Source: Hominifimenecus microfluidus | Lineage (GTDB): Bacteria > Bacillota > Clostridia > Lachnospirales > Lachnospiraceae | Direction of reading: 5' to 3' | NCBI GenBank assembly: GCA_020687485.1 | Contig: JAJEQR010000006.1 | Span: 49,650 to 113,649, forward strand | Length of the DNA: 64,000 bases | Shown: one piece after another, positions 52,715 to 60,809 of the stretch | Layout: each line of letters starts with the position of its first letter | How positions within the stretch are numbered: position 1 is the stretch's first letter | Made by a program: the position numbers and the translations under genes | The notes under the pieces: model-generated | What the model saw: the letters and a program-made list of their open reading frames with translations, nothing else | What the model was told of the DNA's origin: nothing | Databases searched by the model: none

Positions 52715-52993
52715 GTGGCTTATAACAAAGCAAAAGAAGAATATAGATGGAACCAGTGGAAAGCAGAGGAAGAGAAGATCCTGCGTGAACAGGGCGTGGA
52801 TGAAGAGACGATCCAGAAGCTTCGGGAGTACGACTGGGACGATTTCAATGCAGAGCGGAGATTCCGGGAACACCAGACCTCGCTTCTGGACTGTATGGAA
52901 CTGCTCCTGGAAGAAAAAGAAACCAAAGAGTCCCAGCCGGAGAGCGTAGAAGCCCTGCTGGATACCGAAGAATATACAGAGGCGTACTATTAA
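52715..52993 (+). CDS. 92-residue element protein under leader control (copy 1)
   Basis: A highly charged, helical protein (MAYNKAKEEYRWNQWKAEEE at the start, then LREQGVDEETIQKLREYDWD). I cannot name the family. Similar short proteins occur near the regulatory end of Tn1549-like elements, as I recall. GTG 52715 follows CGGAGG, which a hairpin can hide. Its stop at 52991-52993 lies inside sequence homologous to the CD1108 gene, marking the duplication junction. A second copy starts at 63807. Confidence 0.7.
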   Translation: MAYNKAKEEYRWNQWKAEEEKILREQGVDEETIQKLREYDWDDFNAERRFREHQTSLLDCMELLLEEKETKESQPESVEALLDTEEYTEAYY

Positions 52994-54257
52994 GACAGCC
53001 CCTCCGTCTGCGAAGATCAGCATTCAGCCAGAACAGAAGCTCCGTGTGGCCAGCTCCGACGCCCTGACAGCCCGGATGCAGAAGCAGATGGAACGAAGGG
53101 CAGCGAAACAGGCGGCGAAGAAAGCAGCCTTGCAGACTTCCGATGGAGTACGCAGGATACAGAAAACGGCAAGGGCAGGGGAGAATACCTTCAAGGCAGC
53201 CAAGGCCGCTGTGGAAGCGGCAGCGAAAACCGTACAGTCCATGATAGCTGCACTGGGAGCCGCCGGAGCGGTCATGGTTCTGCTTCTGGTTATCATAGTC
53301 GGAATTATTGGCGGTGCCGCATTTTCGGGAAGCTCAGAGAGCAGCGAAGCACTCAGCCAGGAAGTCCTTTCCTACACATCAACCATCCAGAAATACGCTA
53401 ATCAGTATGGAATCCCCGAATACGTCTCGGTGATACAGGCGATCATGATGCAGGAATCCGGCGGTCGGGGAACCGATCCCATGCAGAGCAGTGAGTGCCC
53501 ATACAACACCCGGTACTCCAACAGCCCCAATGCCATCCAGGATGCAGACTACTCCATACAGGTAGGAATCCAGTATTATGCGGACTGCCTGAAGGAAGCC
53601 GGATGCACCAGTCCACAGGATATGGATAAGCTGAAGCTGTCCCTGCAAGGATATAACTACGGCAACGGATACATAACATGGGCGATACGGAAGTATGGCG
53701 GTTACAGTGCAGAAAACGCCCTGCAGTTTTCCAATGAGCAGGCAGCTTCACATGGATGGAGTGCCTATGGCGATCCAGAGTACGTTCCGCACGTCCTGCG
53801 GTATTATTCCAGCGGAGGATTGTTTGCCAGCCTGTTTGGTGGCAACGGACAGATTGTATCCGTGGCACTTACCCAGCTTGGAAATGAAGGTGGCCAGAAG
53901 TTCTGGTCGTGGTATGGATTTGACAGCCATGTGGCATGGTGTGCCTGCTTTGCCAGCTGGTGTGGAGATCAGGCAGGATTAATCGAAAACGGTAAGATGC
54001 CGAAGTTCTCTCTGTGTGATGACGGAATCGCATAGTTTCAGAACAAGGGAAAATGGAAGAGCCGAGGATACTCGCCAGCGCCCGGAACCCTAATCTTTTT
54101 TGACTGGAACGGAGATGGAACCTCAGACCATGTAGGAATCGTGGAGAAAACCGAGGGCAGTACCGTATACACCGTAGAGGGAAACTCCAGTGATGCCGTG
54201 AACCAGAGAAGCTACGATATCAATAACGGAACGATCATGGGATATGGTATACTTTGA
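52989..54257 (+). pseudogene. CD1108-type wall hydrolase, copy 2, 5'-truncated with nonsense codon
   Basis: Homologous to residues 223-643 of the intact copy, with many synonymous differences. The 5' third is absent; homology begins at ATTAAGACAGC (52989), overlapping the end of the 92-residue gene. A TGG codon for Trp570 of copy 1 is TAG here (54033-54035), which cuts the CHAP domain before its histidine. The rest of the frame is intact to TGA 54257. A start at GTG or ATG near 53046-53076 could still give a membrane-anchored lysozyme-like fragment. It stands as one boundary of cargo B. Confidence 0.85.
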
Positions 54258-54344
54258 AAATTAAAATAGAATATAAGTTATAACCTATGAAAAGAAATTT
54301 GATATGTGTAAGTTGACTTTTTTATTTGATTGAAATTTTAATTT

Positions 54345-54395
54345 TATATGAAATGAAAAGAACCAGTGAGAGAATCGTTAAATTTCACTCACTGG
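54345..54395 (-). terminator. terminator of the cargo B XRE gene
   Basis: On the minus strand CCAGTGAG (54395-54388) pairs with CTCACTGG (54370-54363), then TTCTTTTCATTTC follows. It begins right after the XRE stop codon. Confidence 0.7.
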
Positions 54396-54396
54396 C

Positions 54397-54753
54397 TCAA
54401 TTCGTTTCAAATTTCTCGGACAATTCTGTCAGTTCTTTCACCGTTTCCTGGGTGTGATGCAGAAAGGTGTCACGCATTTCTGACGGACAGCTGGAATAAA
54501 GCATTTTCATCTGATTGATACCTTTATCCTCCAGAGAAATATCTGGATTTATAAGCGTATCTAAAGAGATGTGCAAGACTTTTGCCAATGCTCTCAAAAT
54601 CAAATAGGAAGGATTCATTTTTCCTTTTTCGATATTGGCGATTTGCTTTACAGAAACATGGCTCAGATCAGAAAGTTCTTGTTGTGTCAGTTCTTTATTC
54701 TTTCGGGCTTCCCGCATTTTCTGCCCTAAAGCAGTTAAATCATCAATCGGCAT
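54397..54753 (-). CDS. XRE-family regulator (cargo B)
   Basis: A 118-residue protein with an N-terminal helix-turn-helix (LGQKMREARKNKELTQQELS, then DLSHVSVKQIANIEKGKMNP) and a C-terminal helical region (70-118) that may mediate dimerisation. GAGGTG precedes its ATG 54753 on the minus strand. It is divergent from the TetR gene across a 284-bp gap that holds the TetR promoter. Confidence 0.88.
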   Translation of the reverse strand: MPIDDLTALGQKMREARKNKELTQQELSDLSHVSVKQIANIEKGKMNPSYLILRALAKVLHISLDTLINPDISLEDKGINQMKMLYSSCPSEMRDTFLHHTQETVKELTELSEKFETN

Positions 54754-54946
54754 AATTGTTCACCTCAATAATATTGTATCGTTCCGGTTTATGCAAAGGA
54801 ATAACCTTATTGTACCGATGAAAAGGTGCGATTATACCTATTTTGCCGTTGGAGTAATACTACAATTTGAAGCGGAGGTTTTGGATAGTCGATAAACAGT
54901 TTATATATCTATTTCAAGGTGTGTCAAGAAAGAGAAAAGTAGCCTC

Positions 54947-55016
54947 TTGACAAATAAATCTTCTCTGCTATAATTAAAACAGCGTTTTGAATACGATGTT
55001 TTGAAAACACCGTTTT
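54947..55016 (+). promoter_or_regulatory. TetR gene promoter and paired AAAAC-N3-GTTTT operators
   Basis: TTGACA (54947-54952), 16-bp spacer, TATAAT (54969-54974). Downstream are AAAAC-AGC-GTTTT (54976-54988) and AAAAC-ACC-GTTTT (55004-55016), two identical-arm dyads with centres 28 bp apart. A further GTTTTGAAAAC overlaps the second. Placement over the transcription start fits autorepression by the TetR protein. Confidence 0.8.
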
Positions 55017-55037
55017 AATAAGAAAGGTGGATGAGCG

Positions 55038-55655
55038 ATGGCAAGTAGGATTGAAGGATTTGACGAAAAAATTCTTGCCTGCGCGAAAGAAGAATTTTTA
55101 GAAAAAGGCTATACGGATGCTTCGATACGGACGATTGCTCAAAATGCCGGTGTCAGCACCAGCACAATATATACGCGGTATTCAGATAAAGAGGGATTGT
55201 TCCGCTTTCTTGTGGAACCGGTGGCTAAAGGTCTGAAAGAGTTATTGCGGCAATCATTCAGTGATTTTTCTTCTTTGACGGGGCATGAGCAGAACGAAAA
55301 ATTTATGGAATACTCAGATCGTGGTTTTGAAGCCGTGATTGCATATATCTATGAGTATTTTTCTGAATTTAAGCTGCTGATTACCGGAGCGCCGGGAAAC
55401 TACTATCAGGAATTTTTAGAAGGGCTGGTACAACTGGATACGGACTGTACAAAGAAATTCTTGATTCAAGTGGGAAGTAAAGCCCTGGCGGAAGGACGAG
55501 TTACAGATGGATTCTTACACGTTGTTTCCAGTGCTTTTTATTCTGGTATATTTGAAGTAGTCATTCACGATATGCCGATGGAGGAAGCAAAAAATTATAT
55601 CAATGAGCTGCGCACTTTTTATGGGAATGGCTGGAAAGAATATTACCGAAAATAG
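55038..55655 (+). CDS. TetR/AcrR-family regulator (cargo B)
   Basis: A 205-residue repressor. The N-terminal helix-turn-helix is ILACAKEEFLEKGYTDASIR, then TIAQNAGVSTSTIYTRYSDK, with the usual GLF after it. The C-terminal ligand domain is unspecific. ATG 55038 follows AAAGGTGG. It probably regulates itself and perhaps the transporter genes downstream; a hairpin lies between. Confidence 0.9.
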   Translation: MASRIEGFDEKILACAKEEFLEKGYTDASIRTIAQNAGVSTSTIYTRYSDKEGLFRFLVEPVAKGLKELLRQSFSDFSSLTGHEQNEKFMEYSDRGFEAVIAYIYEYFSEFKLLITGAPGNYYQEFLEGLVQLDTDCTKKFLIQVGSKALAEGRVTDGFLHVVSSAFYSGIFEVVIHDMPMEEAKNYINELRTFYGNGWKEYYRK

Positions 55656-55674
55656 GAAAGAAGGTGCAAAGGAA

Positions 55675-55887
55675 ATGCAAAAAACAGAAGAATTTTGTGT
55701 GGACGAAAGCGGATGGATACACTGTCCTTTTTGTAAATGCAGAACGCGGACAAAGATACGCACAGACACTTCGTTGAAGAACTTTCCAATATTTTGTCCG
55801 AAATGCAAACAGGAATGTTTGATAGATGTTGACAATATGAAAATACGATTATCAGTAGTGCCAGACGCAAAGACGCAGAGCCGATAA
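55675..55887 (+). CDS. small zinc-ribbon protein, cysteine-rich KTR type
   Basis: A 70-residue protein with two CxxC pairs, CPFC and CPKC, about 24 residues apart, and TRTKIR between them, as in cysteine-rich KTR proteins that often accompany TetR genes on mobile elements. It probably binds one zinc ion. ATG 55675 follows AAGGTGCAAAGG, 20 bp after the TetR stop. Role unknown. Confidence 0.75.
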   Translation: MQKTEEFCVDESGWIHCPFCKCRTRTKIRTDTSLKNFPIFCPKCKQECLIDVDNMKIRLSVVPDAKTQSR

Positions 55888-55930
55888 TTTGTTTGTGTAA
55901 ATCACATGACAGATTATCGGCTTATTCTTT
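55879..55930 (+). terminator. terminator after the zinc-ribbon gene
   Basis: AGCCGATAAT (55879-55888) and ATTATCGGCT (55913-55922) form a perfect 10-bp stem with a 24-nt loop, followed by TATTCTTTT. The large loop is unusual but the stem is exact. It overlaps the last codons of the zinc-ribbon gene. Confidence 0.7.
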
Positions 55931-55938
55931 TGAATAAG

Positions 55939-55956
55939 AGTTAGTAAAATCTAACT
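55939..55956. promoter_or_regulatory. AGTTAG-N6-CTAACT operator ahead of cargo B transporters
   Basis: A perfect dyad with 6-bp arms and a TAAAAT spacer lies 16 bp before ATG 55972 and directly upstream of the AAAGGAGGG ribosome site. It shares the TTAG-N6-CTAA core with the dyad at the cargo A promoter. A DtxR-type repressor is encoded at the end of this operon. Confidence 0.65.
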
Positions 55957-55971
55957 AAAGGAGGGATTTAT

Positions 55972-57720
55972 ATGGATCAGTCGCAAGGCGGAAATCCATT
56001 TGGCAGACTTATTGAGTTTGCCAGGCCGCATAAGACTGGCTACATCGTTTCTGTTGTTCTTGCTGTGTTGGGAGTTGCCTTTGGTATCGTCCCCTATTTT
56101 GCAACAGCCAGAATGACGATTGAGTTACTCTCCGGGAATCGGGATTTATCATTTTACATGGTGTGGTGTCTGATTTCCGGCGGCTGCTTTGTCCTAAAAG
56201 CAATATTGATGGGGATTTCCACGAGGGCATCCCATGAAGCGACCTTTGAAGTGCTGTCCGAGGCAAGGCGAAAAATTGCTTCAAAACTTACCAGAGTGCC
56301 TATGGGCTATATTCTCAATACTCCGTCCGGGCAACTAAAAAATGGCATGGTGGAACGAATTGAACAGTTAGAGGTTCCCCTTGCTCATGTAATCCCGGAA
56401 ATGACTTCAAATCTTCTCGTACCAATCGCAATCATCGTTTATTTGTTCGTTCTGGACTGGCGAATGGCGTTAGTATCGCTGATTACCATTCCTGTTGGAA
56501 TGATGTGCTACATGGGAATGATGAAGGAATATCCCAAGAAGTATGGGGAAGTTGTAAAAGCTGGAAATCACATGAGCGCAACAACGGTAGAATACATCGG
56601 CGGCATTGAAGTCATTAAGGCGTTTAATCAGGCAGATAATTCCTATCAGAAATTTACAGATGCCGTCCATGCAAACGCAGACCTGATTTTAGACTGGATG
56701 AAAGATACACAAAAATATTCGGCGATTATGATGAGTGTATGGCCCGCGGCGTTGATTAGCGTACTTCCCGTCGGGTGCCTGTTTTACATGAGTGGTTCCC
56801 TGTCAGCCGCAACCTTTATTACGGTAACTGTCCTGTCGTTGGGAATTGCAGGCCCGCTTGTAGCCGCAATGTTCTTTACCGATGATATTGCAAAAATAGG
56901 CACCGTAATGGGTGAGATTGACGGTATATTAAACCAGCCGGAGCTTGTCCGGCCGGAGAGGAAATGTGATTTACAGAACCTTGATATTGCTCTGGAAAAT
57001 GTCCATTTTGCATACGAGGAAAAAGAGGTCTTGAAAGGAATTGATCTGACAATTCCGCAGGGAAAAATTACAGCTTTTGTAGGGCCATCCGGCAGCGGAA
57101 AATCAACGATTGCAAAATTGATTGCGTCCTTTTGGGATGTGACCGGTGGGCTGATTACGATTGGCGATAAGAGCGTAAAAGAAATTTCTAACGACCAACT
57201 GAATGATTTGATTTCCTATGTATCGCAGGACAATTATCTATTTAACGATACGGTGCGCAACAATATCCGTATGGGCAAGCCAGAGGCAAGCGATTCCGAA
57301 GTGGAACAGATTGCAAAGGATTCTGGCTGCCATGAGTTTATTATGAACCTTGAGCATGGATATGAAACCGTGGTTGGCGGCGCCGGAGGGCATTTGTCTG
57401 GTGGAGAACGCCAGAGAATCGCGATTGCCAGAGCTATGCTGAAAAACGCCCCGATTGTAATCCTTGACGAAGCCACTTCCTATACTGATCCGGAAAATGA
57501 AGCGGTAATACAGGAGGCCATCAGCCGACTGACAAAGGGCAAAACATTGATTGTAATTGCTCACCGCCTGTCAACAATAACGGATTCCGACCAGATCGTT
57601 GTTGTGAAGGATGGAACAATCCAGGCAAAAGGAACGCACGAGGAACTATTAAAAGAGTGCAGCCTTTATCATACGATGTGGACAGCTCACATGGACGCGA
57701 AGGAGGTGAAAACAGCATGA
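55972..57720 (+). CDS. ABC half-transporter, YbtP/IrtA-like, first of pair (cargo B)
   Basis: A 582-residue exporter-fold protein. It opens LIEFARPHKTGYIVSVVLAV, has six helices to about residue 315 and an ATPase with GPSGSGKST, LSGGERQR, IVILDEATSYTD and IAHRLST. The D-loop YTD departs from ALD, parallel to YID in its cargo A counterpart, which it resembles. AAAGGAGGG precedes ATG 55972. Confidence 0.9.
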   Translation: MDQSQGGNPFGRLIEFARPHKTGYIVSVVLAVLGVAFGIVPYFATARMTIELLSGNRDLSFYMVWCLISGGCFVLKAILMGISTRASHEATFEVLSEARRKIASKLTRVPMGYILNTPSGQLKNGMVERIEQLEVPLAHVIPEMTSNLLVPIAIIVYLFVLDWRMALVSLITIPVGMMCYMGMMKEYPKKYGEVVKAGNHMSATTVEYIGGIEVIKAFNQADNSYQKFTDAVHANADLILDWMKDTQKYSAIMMSVWPAALISVLPVGCLFYMSGSLSAATFITVTVLSLGIAGPLVAAMFFTDDIAKIGTVMGEIDGILNQPELVRPERKCDLQNLDIALENVHFAYEEKEVLKGIDLTIPQGKITAFVGPSGSGKSTIAKLIASFWDVTGGLITIGDKSVKEISNDQLNDLISYVSQDNYLFNDTVRNNIRMGKPEASDSEVEQIAKDSGCHEFIMNLEHGYETVVGGAGGHLSGGERQRIAIARAMLKNAPIVILDEATSYTDPENEAVIQEAISRLTKGKTLIVIAHRLSTITDSDQIVVVKDGTIQAKGTHEELLKECSLYHTMWTAHMDAKEVKTA

Positions 57721-59465
57721 TACGTTCTTTTCGGAAATTCTTTGAATTTGCAGGCCGCCAAAGCCGGAATTGGTATTTGGGGCTCTTTTATGAAATCATA
57801 CGCTGCATTTTAGAAGCTCTGCAATTTGCCGCACTTCTGGTAGTTTTGGATGGATTGGTTCGTGATAATATCACCGCACAAACCGCGCTCCTTGCCTTTG
57901 GCATTATGTTAGTCAGTGTGATCGGCACCATTATTTTCTGGTATCTGGCGCATGGTAAAGAAGGCGAAGGTAGCTATCGAATGTGTGAGGACAAGAGGAT
58001 TCAAATTGGCAACCGCATGAAGTATATGCCGATGGGCTACTTCAACAGCCATAGTCTGGGAAATCTCACATCCGTTTCAACAGCGACCATGAGCGACCTC
58101 GAAAGTATGTCCTTTGCTATCATCGTGCGGACTTTGGTGGGTGTAATCCACGCCAGTATTTTTTCTGTTGCCATGTGCTACTTTAGCTGGAAAATCAGTT
58201 TGATCTTTTTGGCTGGCGTGATTTTGTTCATGGTAATCAACACAATGCTCCTGCGCTGCTCCAAAAGATTATCTCCCGTACGGTTAGAGACGCAGACGGA
58301 GTTCATGGATGCCGTACTGGAATACATACAGGGAATGGGCGTTGTGCGGGCGTTCCACATGGCAAAGCAGTCAAATACTACGCTGGAAAAATCCATTGAT
58401 GAAACACAGAAGAAAAACCAGCTTATTGAAAGACAGCGGATTCCCTATATAGCTGCCGAACAGGTTGTCCTTCGGATTGCCAGTGCCGCCGCTGCTTTCT
58501 GCTCTATCGCACTTTTTATAAACGGTACGCTGGAATTAACATATTGTCTGATAATTTTAGTATCGGCGTTCATGATATATAGCCAGTTGGAGAGTGCGGG
58601 AGAAATGTTCTTTATGCTTTCAATGATCGATGCTTCTATTGATCGTGTGGAGGAAATCAACCAAAGTCCTCAGATTGACATTGATGGTAAAGAGCAAGCT
58701 CCAGACCGGCTGGATATTGAAATGCAGGATGTGAGTTTTTCCTACGGGGATAAAAAAGTGATCGACCATGTATCGCTCACGATTCCACAAGGAACCACAA
58801 CGGCGATTGTCGGTCCGTCTGGTTCTGGAAAAACCACGCTGGTGAATCTGATTGCACGTTTTTGGGATGTTGACAGCGGAAGCGTCCGCATCGGCGGCAT
58901 TGATGTAAAAGATTACAAGCTGGACAGCTTGATGAAGAATATCAGCATGGTATTCCAGAATGTGTATCTGTTCCCGGACACGATTGAAAACAATATTAAA
59001 TTCGGTTCCCCAAACGCCACCCATGAAGATGTAGTGAAGGCAGCAAAGGCGGCAAGATGCCATGACTTCATTTCAGCATTGCCAGAGGGCTACCAGACGG
59101 TAATCGGAGAAAGCGGTGCGACCATTTCCGGCGGCGAAAAGCAGAGGATTTCTATTGCAAGAGCGATTATGAAAGATGCGCCCATCATTATTCTTGACGA
59201 GGCCACAGCAAATGTCGATCCCGAAAATGAAGCAGAGCTTCAGAAAGCGATTGAAGCGCTGACACAGGGGAAAACAATTATTATGATCGCCCATCGGTTG
59301 AAAACCGTAAAAAATGCGGATCAAATCATCGTTATCGACCGTGGTAAAATCTCTCAGCAAGGTACGCATGATGAGCTTATCAAGCAAGCAGGTATTTATG
59401 CGGATTTTGTTGGCATGAGAGAAAAAGCTATCGGTTGGAAAATCAAGGCAGACAGCCTTGCATAA
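57717..59465 (+). CDS. ABC half-transporter, YbtQ/IrtB-like, second of pair (cargo B)
   Basis: A 582-residue partner: membrane domain to about residue 320, then GPSGSGKTT, ISGGEKQR, IIILDEATANVD and IAHRLKT. The signature starts with Ile in place of Leu. ATG 57717 overlaps the preceding stop and follows AAGGAGGTG. The tight coupling supports a heterodimer. Confidence 0.9.
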   Translation: MIRSFRKFFEFAGRQSRNWYLGLFYEIIRCILEALQFAALLVVLDGLVRDNITAQTALLAFGIMLVSVIGTIIFWYLAHGKEGEGSYRMCEDKRIQIGNRMKYMPMGYFNSHSLGNLTSVSTATMSDLESMSFAIIVRTLVGVIHASIFSVAMCYFSWKISLIFLAGVILFMVINTMLLRCSKRLSPVRLETQTEFMDAVLEYIQGMGVVRAFHMAKQSNTTLEKSIDETQKKNQLIERQRIPYIAAEQVVLRIASAAAAFCSIALFINGTLELTYCLIILVSAFMIYSQLESAGEMFFMLSMIDASIDRVEEINQSPQIDIDGKEQAPDRLDIEMQDVSFSYGDKKVIDHVSLTIPQGTTTAIVGPSGSGKTTLVNLIARFWDVDSGSVRIGGIDVKDYKLDSLMKNISMVFQNVYLFPDTIENNIKFGSPNATHEDVVKAAKAARCHDFISALPEGYQTVIGESGATISGGEKQRISIARAIMKDAPIIILDEATANVDPENEAELQKAIEALTQGKTIIMIAHRLKTVKNADQIIVIDRGKISQQGTHDELIKQAGIYADFVGMREKAIGWKIKADSLA

Positions 59466-59483
59466 AAGAAAGGAGTTCCTACA

Positions 59484-60071
59484 ATGGACAAGAAAAAATT
59501 GAACGCAAAAGACTTTATCAACATTGGTATCTTTACTGTCATCTACTTTGTGATGTTCTTTATCACGGGTATGCTGGGTTACATTCCTATCTTTGCAGTT
59601 ATCATTCCATTGGTGTTGGGAATACTGGGCGGCATCCCGTTCATGCTGTTTCTGACAAAGACAGGGAAATTCGGCGCGGCTACTATTATGGGTACGCTGG
59701 TCAGTGTCCTCTGCTTTCTGATGGGACAAAGCTGGATTTCAATTCCGTTTGGAATTGTATTCGGTTTCCTGGCTGATTTGATCTTCAAGGCAGGCGAATA
59801 TAAAAGCTGGAAACATACTGTGCTGGGATATTGTGTGTTTACCGAATGGGTAATCGGCTCCATGCTGCCTATGTGGATTATGAGAGATACCTTTTTTGAG
59901 GCTTATAGAAGCAAGGGAGGTACGGATGAATACATCAATGCCGTTATGGGCCTTACCGCTAACTGGATGCTACCGGTAGTTATTGTTTTAGGCATCGTCG
60001 GCGGAGTGATCGGCGCTTATTTAGGCAAGGCAATTTTGAAGAAGCATTTTGTAAAGGCGGGCATTGTTTAA
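59484..60071 (+). CDS. ECF transporter S component, MptD/Trep_Strep-like (cargo B)
   Basis: A 195-residue protein with about six helices, homologous to the cargo A S component: it opens LNAKDFINIGIFTVIYFVMF and ends KKHFVKAGIV. AAAGGAG precedes ATG 59484, 18 bp after the ABC gene. The ligand is unknown. Confidence 0.85.
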   Translation: MDKKKLNAKDFINIGIFTVIYFVMFFITGMLGYIPIFAVIIPLVLGILGGIPFMLFLTKTGKFGAATIMGTLVSVLCFLMGQSWISIPFGIVFGFLADLIFKAGEYKSWKHTVLGYCVFTEWVIGSMLPMWIMRDTFFEAYRSKGGTDEYINAVMGLTANWMLPVVIVLGIVGGVIGAYLGKAILKKHFVKAGIV

Positions 60072-60799
60072 TGAAACCAGAATTATTACTGTCGGTTGAT
60101 TCTAAGCAGAGCTTTTGGATTGATCCGAGAACAAAGCTGTATATGTTAGTAATATTCAGCATTGTAATGATTGATGGAAAAACGGACGGTATTAGTTTCT
60201 GGTTAAAGCCGATTTTGGCATTGATACCTTTTTTCCTCCTGCTTTCGGGCAGGAGGAAAAAGATTGCTATCATTTATTTAATTGTTTTTATTGTTTCGTG
60301 GACGGTAAATGTGTTTCTTGTTCCGTATATGGGATTAATAGGAACAATTATAATATCGCTGTTGGCTCAATTTGGGACAAGATGGTTTCCAAGCGCCATG
60401 ATGGGCTATTATCTTCTCTCGACTACAAAGGTTAGTGAATTTGTCCTTGCCATGCAGCGTATGCATATACCAGAAGCATTCATTATCCCGTTTTCTGTTA
60501 TGTTCCGGTTCTTCCCTACAATTTCCGAAGAAGCGGGATCTATTGGAAACGCTATGCGTATGAGAGGAATCACGGGGAAAAATTTTTTCAAGAATCCACA
60601 AGCAGTATTAGAATATCGAATTGTCCCTCTTATGATGTCTGTAGTAACAATAGGGAATGACCTGTCTGCGGCAGCTTTGACAAGAGGGTTAGGAAACGGA
60701 AAAAAGCGTACAAGCATTTGTAAGATCGGTTTCCATTGGAAAGATTTTGCGCTTATGATTATTGTTACTGCTGCCCTGTTGGTGTTCCTGCTTTTTTAG
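60071..60799 (+). CDS. ECF transporter T component (cargo B)
   Basis: A 242-residue EcfT-type protein with the opening IDPRTKLYMLVIFSIVMID and the coupling motifs AMRMRGITGK and SAAALTRGLGNG. TAATG overlap with the S gene. It parallels the cargo A T component throughout its length. Confidence 0.9.
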   Translation: MKPELLLSVDSKQSFWIDPRTKLYMLVIFSIVMIDGKTDGISFWLKPILALIPFFLLLSGRRKKIAIIYLIVFIVSWTVNVFLVPYMGLIGTIIISLLAQFGTRWFPSAMMGYYLLSTTKVSEFVLAMQRMHIPEAFIIPFSVMFRFFPTISEEAGSIGNAMRMRGITGKNFFKNPQAVLEYRIVPLMMSVVTIGNDLSAAALTRGLGNGKKRTSICKIGFHWKDFALMIIVTAALLVFLLF

Positions 60800-60809
60800 G
60801 AGGGCTGAA

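Larger units (their letters stand above)
51648..52993 (+). repeat. long direct repeat, copy 1 (partner 62683-64000+)
   Basis: The end of the DtxR-type gene, the regulator gene, the TGAC array, the leader and the 92-residue gene recur in the same order at 62683-64000, nearly identical over about 1.3 kb. Cargo B and the second CD1108 copy lie between them. Recombination between the two would remove about 11 kb, including all of cargo B. Confidence 0.88.

Noticed and set aside
43176..54396. Cargo A as a transposon with inverted repeat ends
   Set aside because: No transposase gene and no matching inverted ends found around 43176-43300 and 51578-51720; the borders match backbone homology instead.
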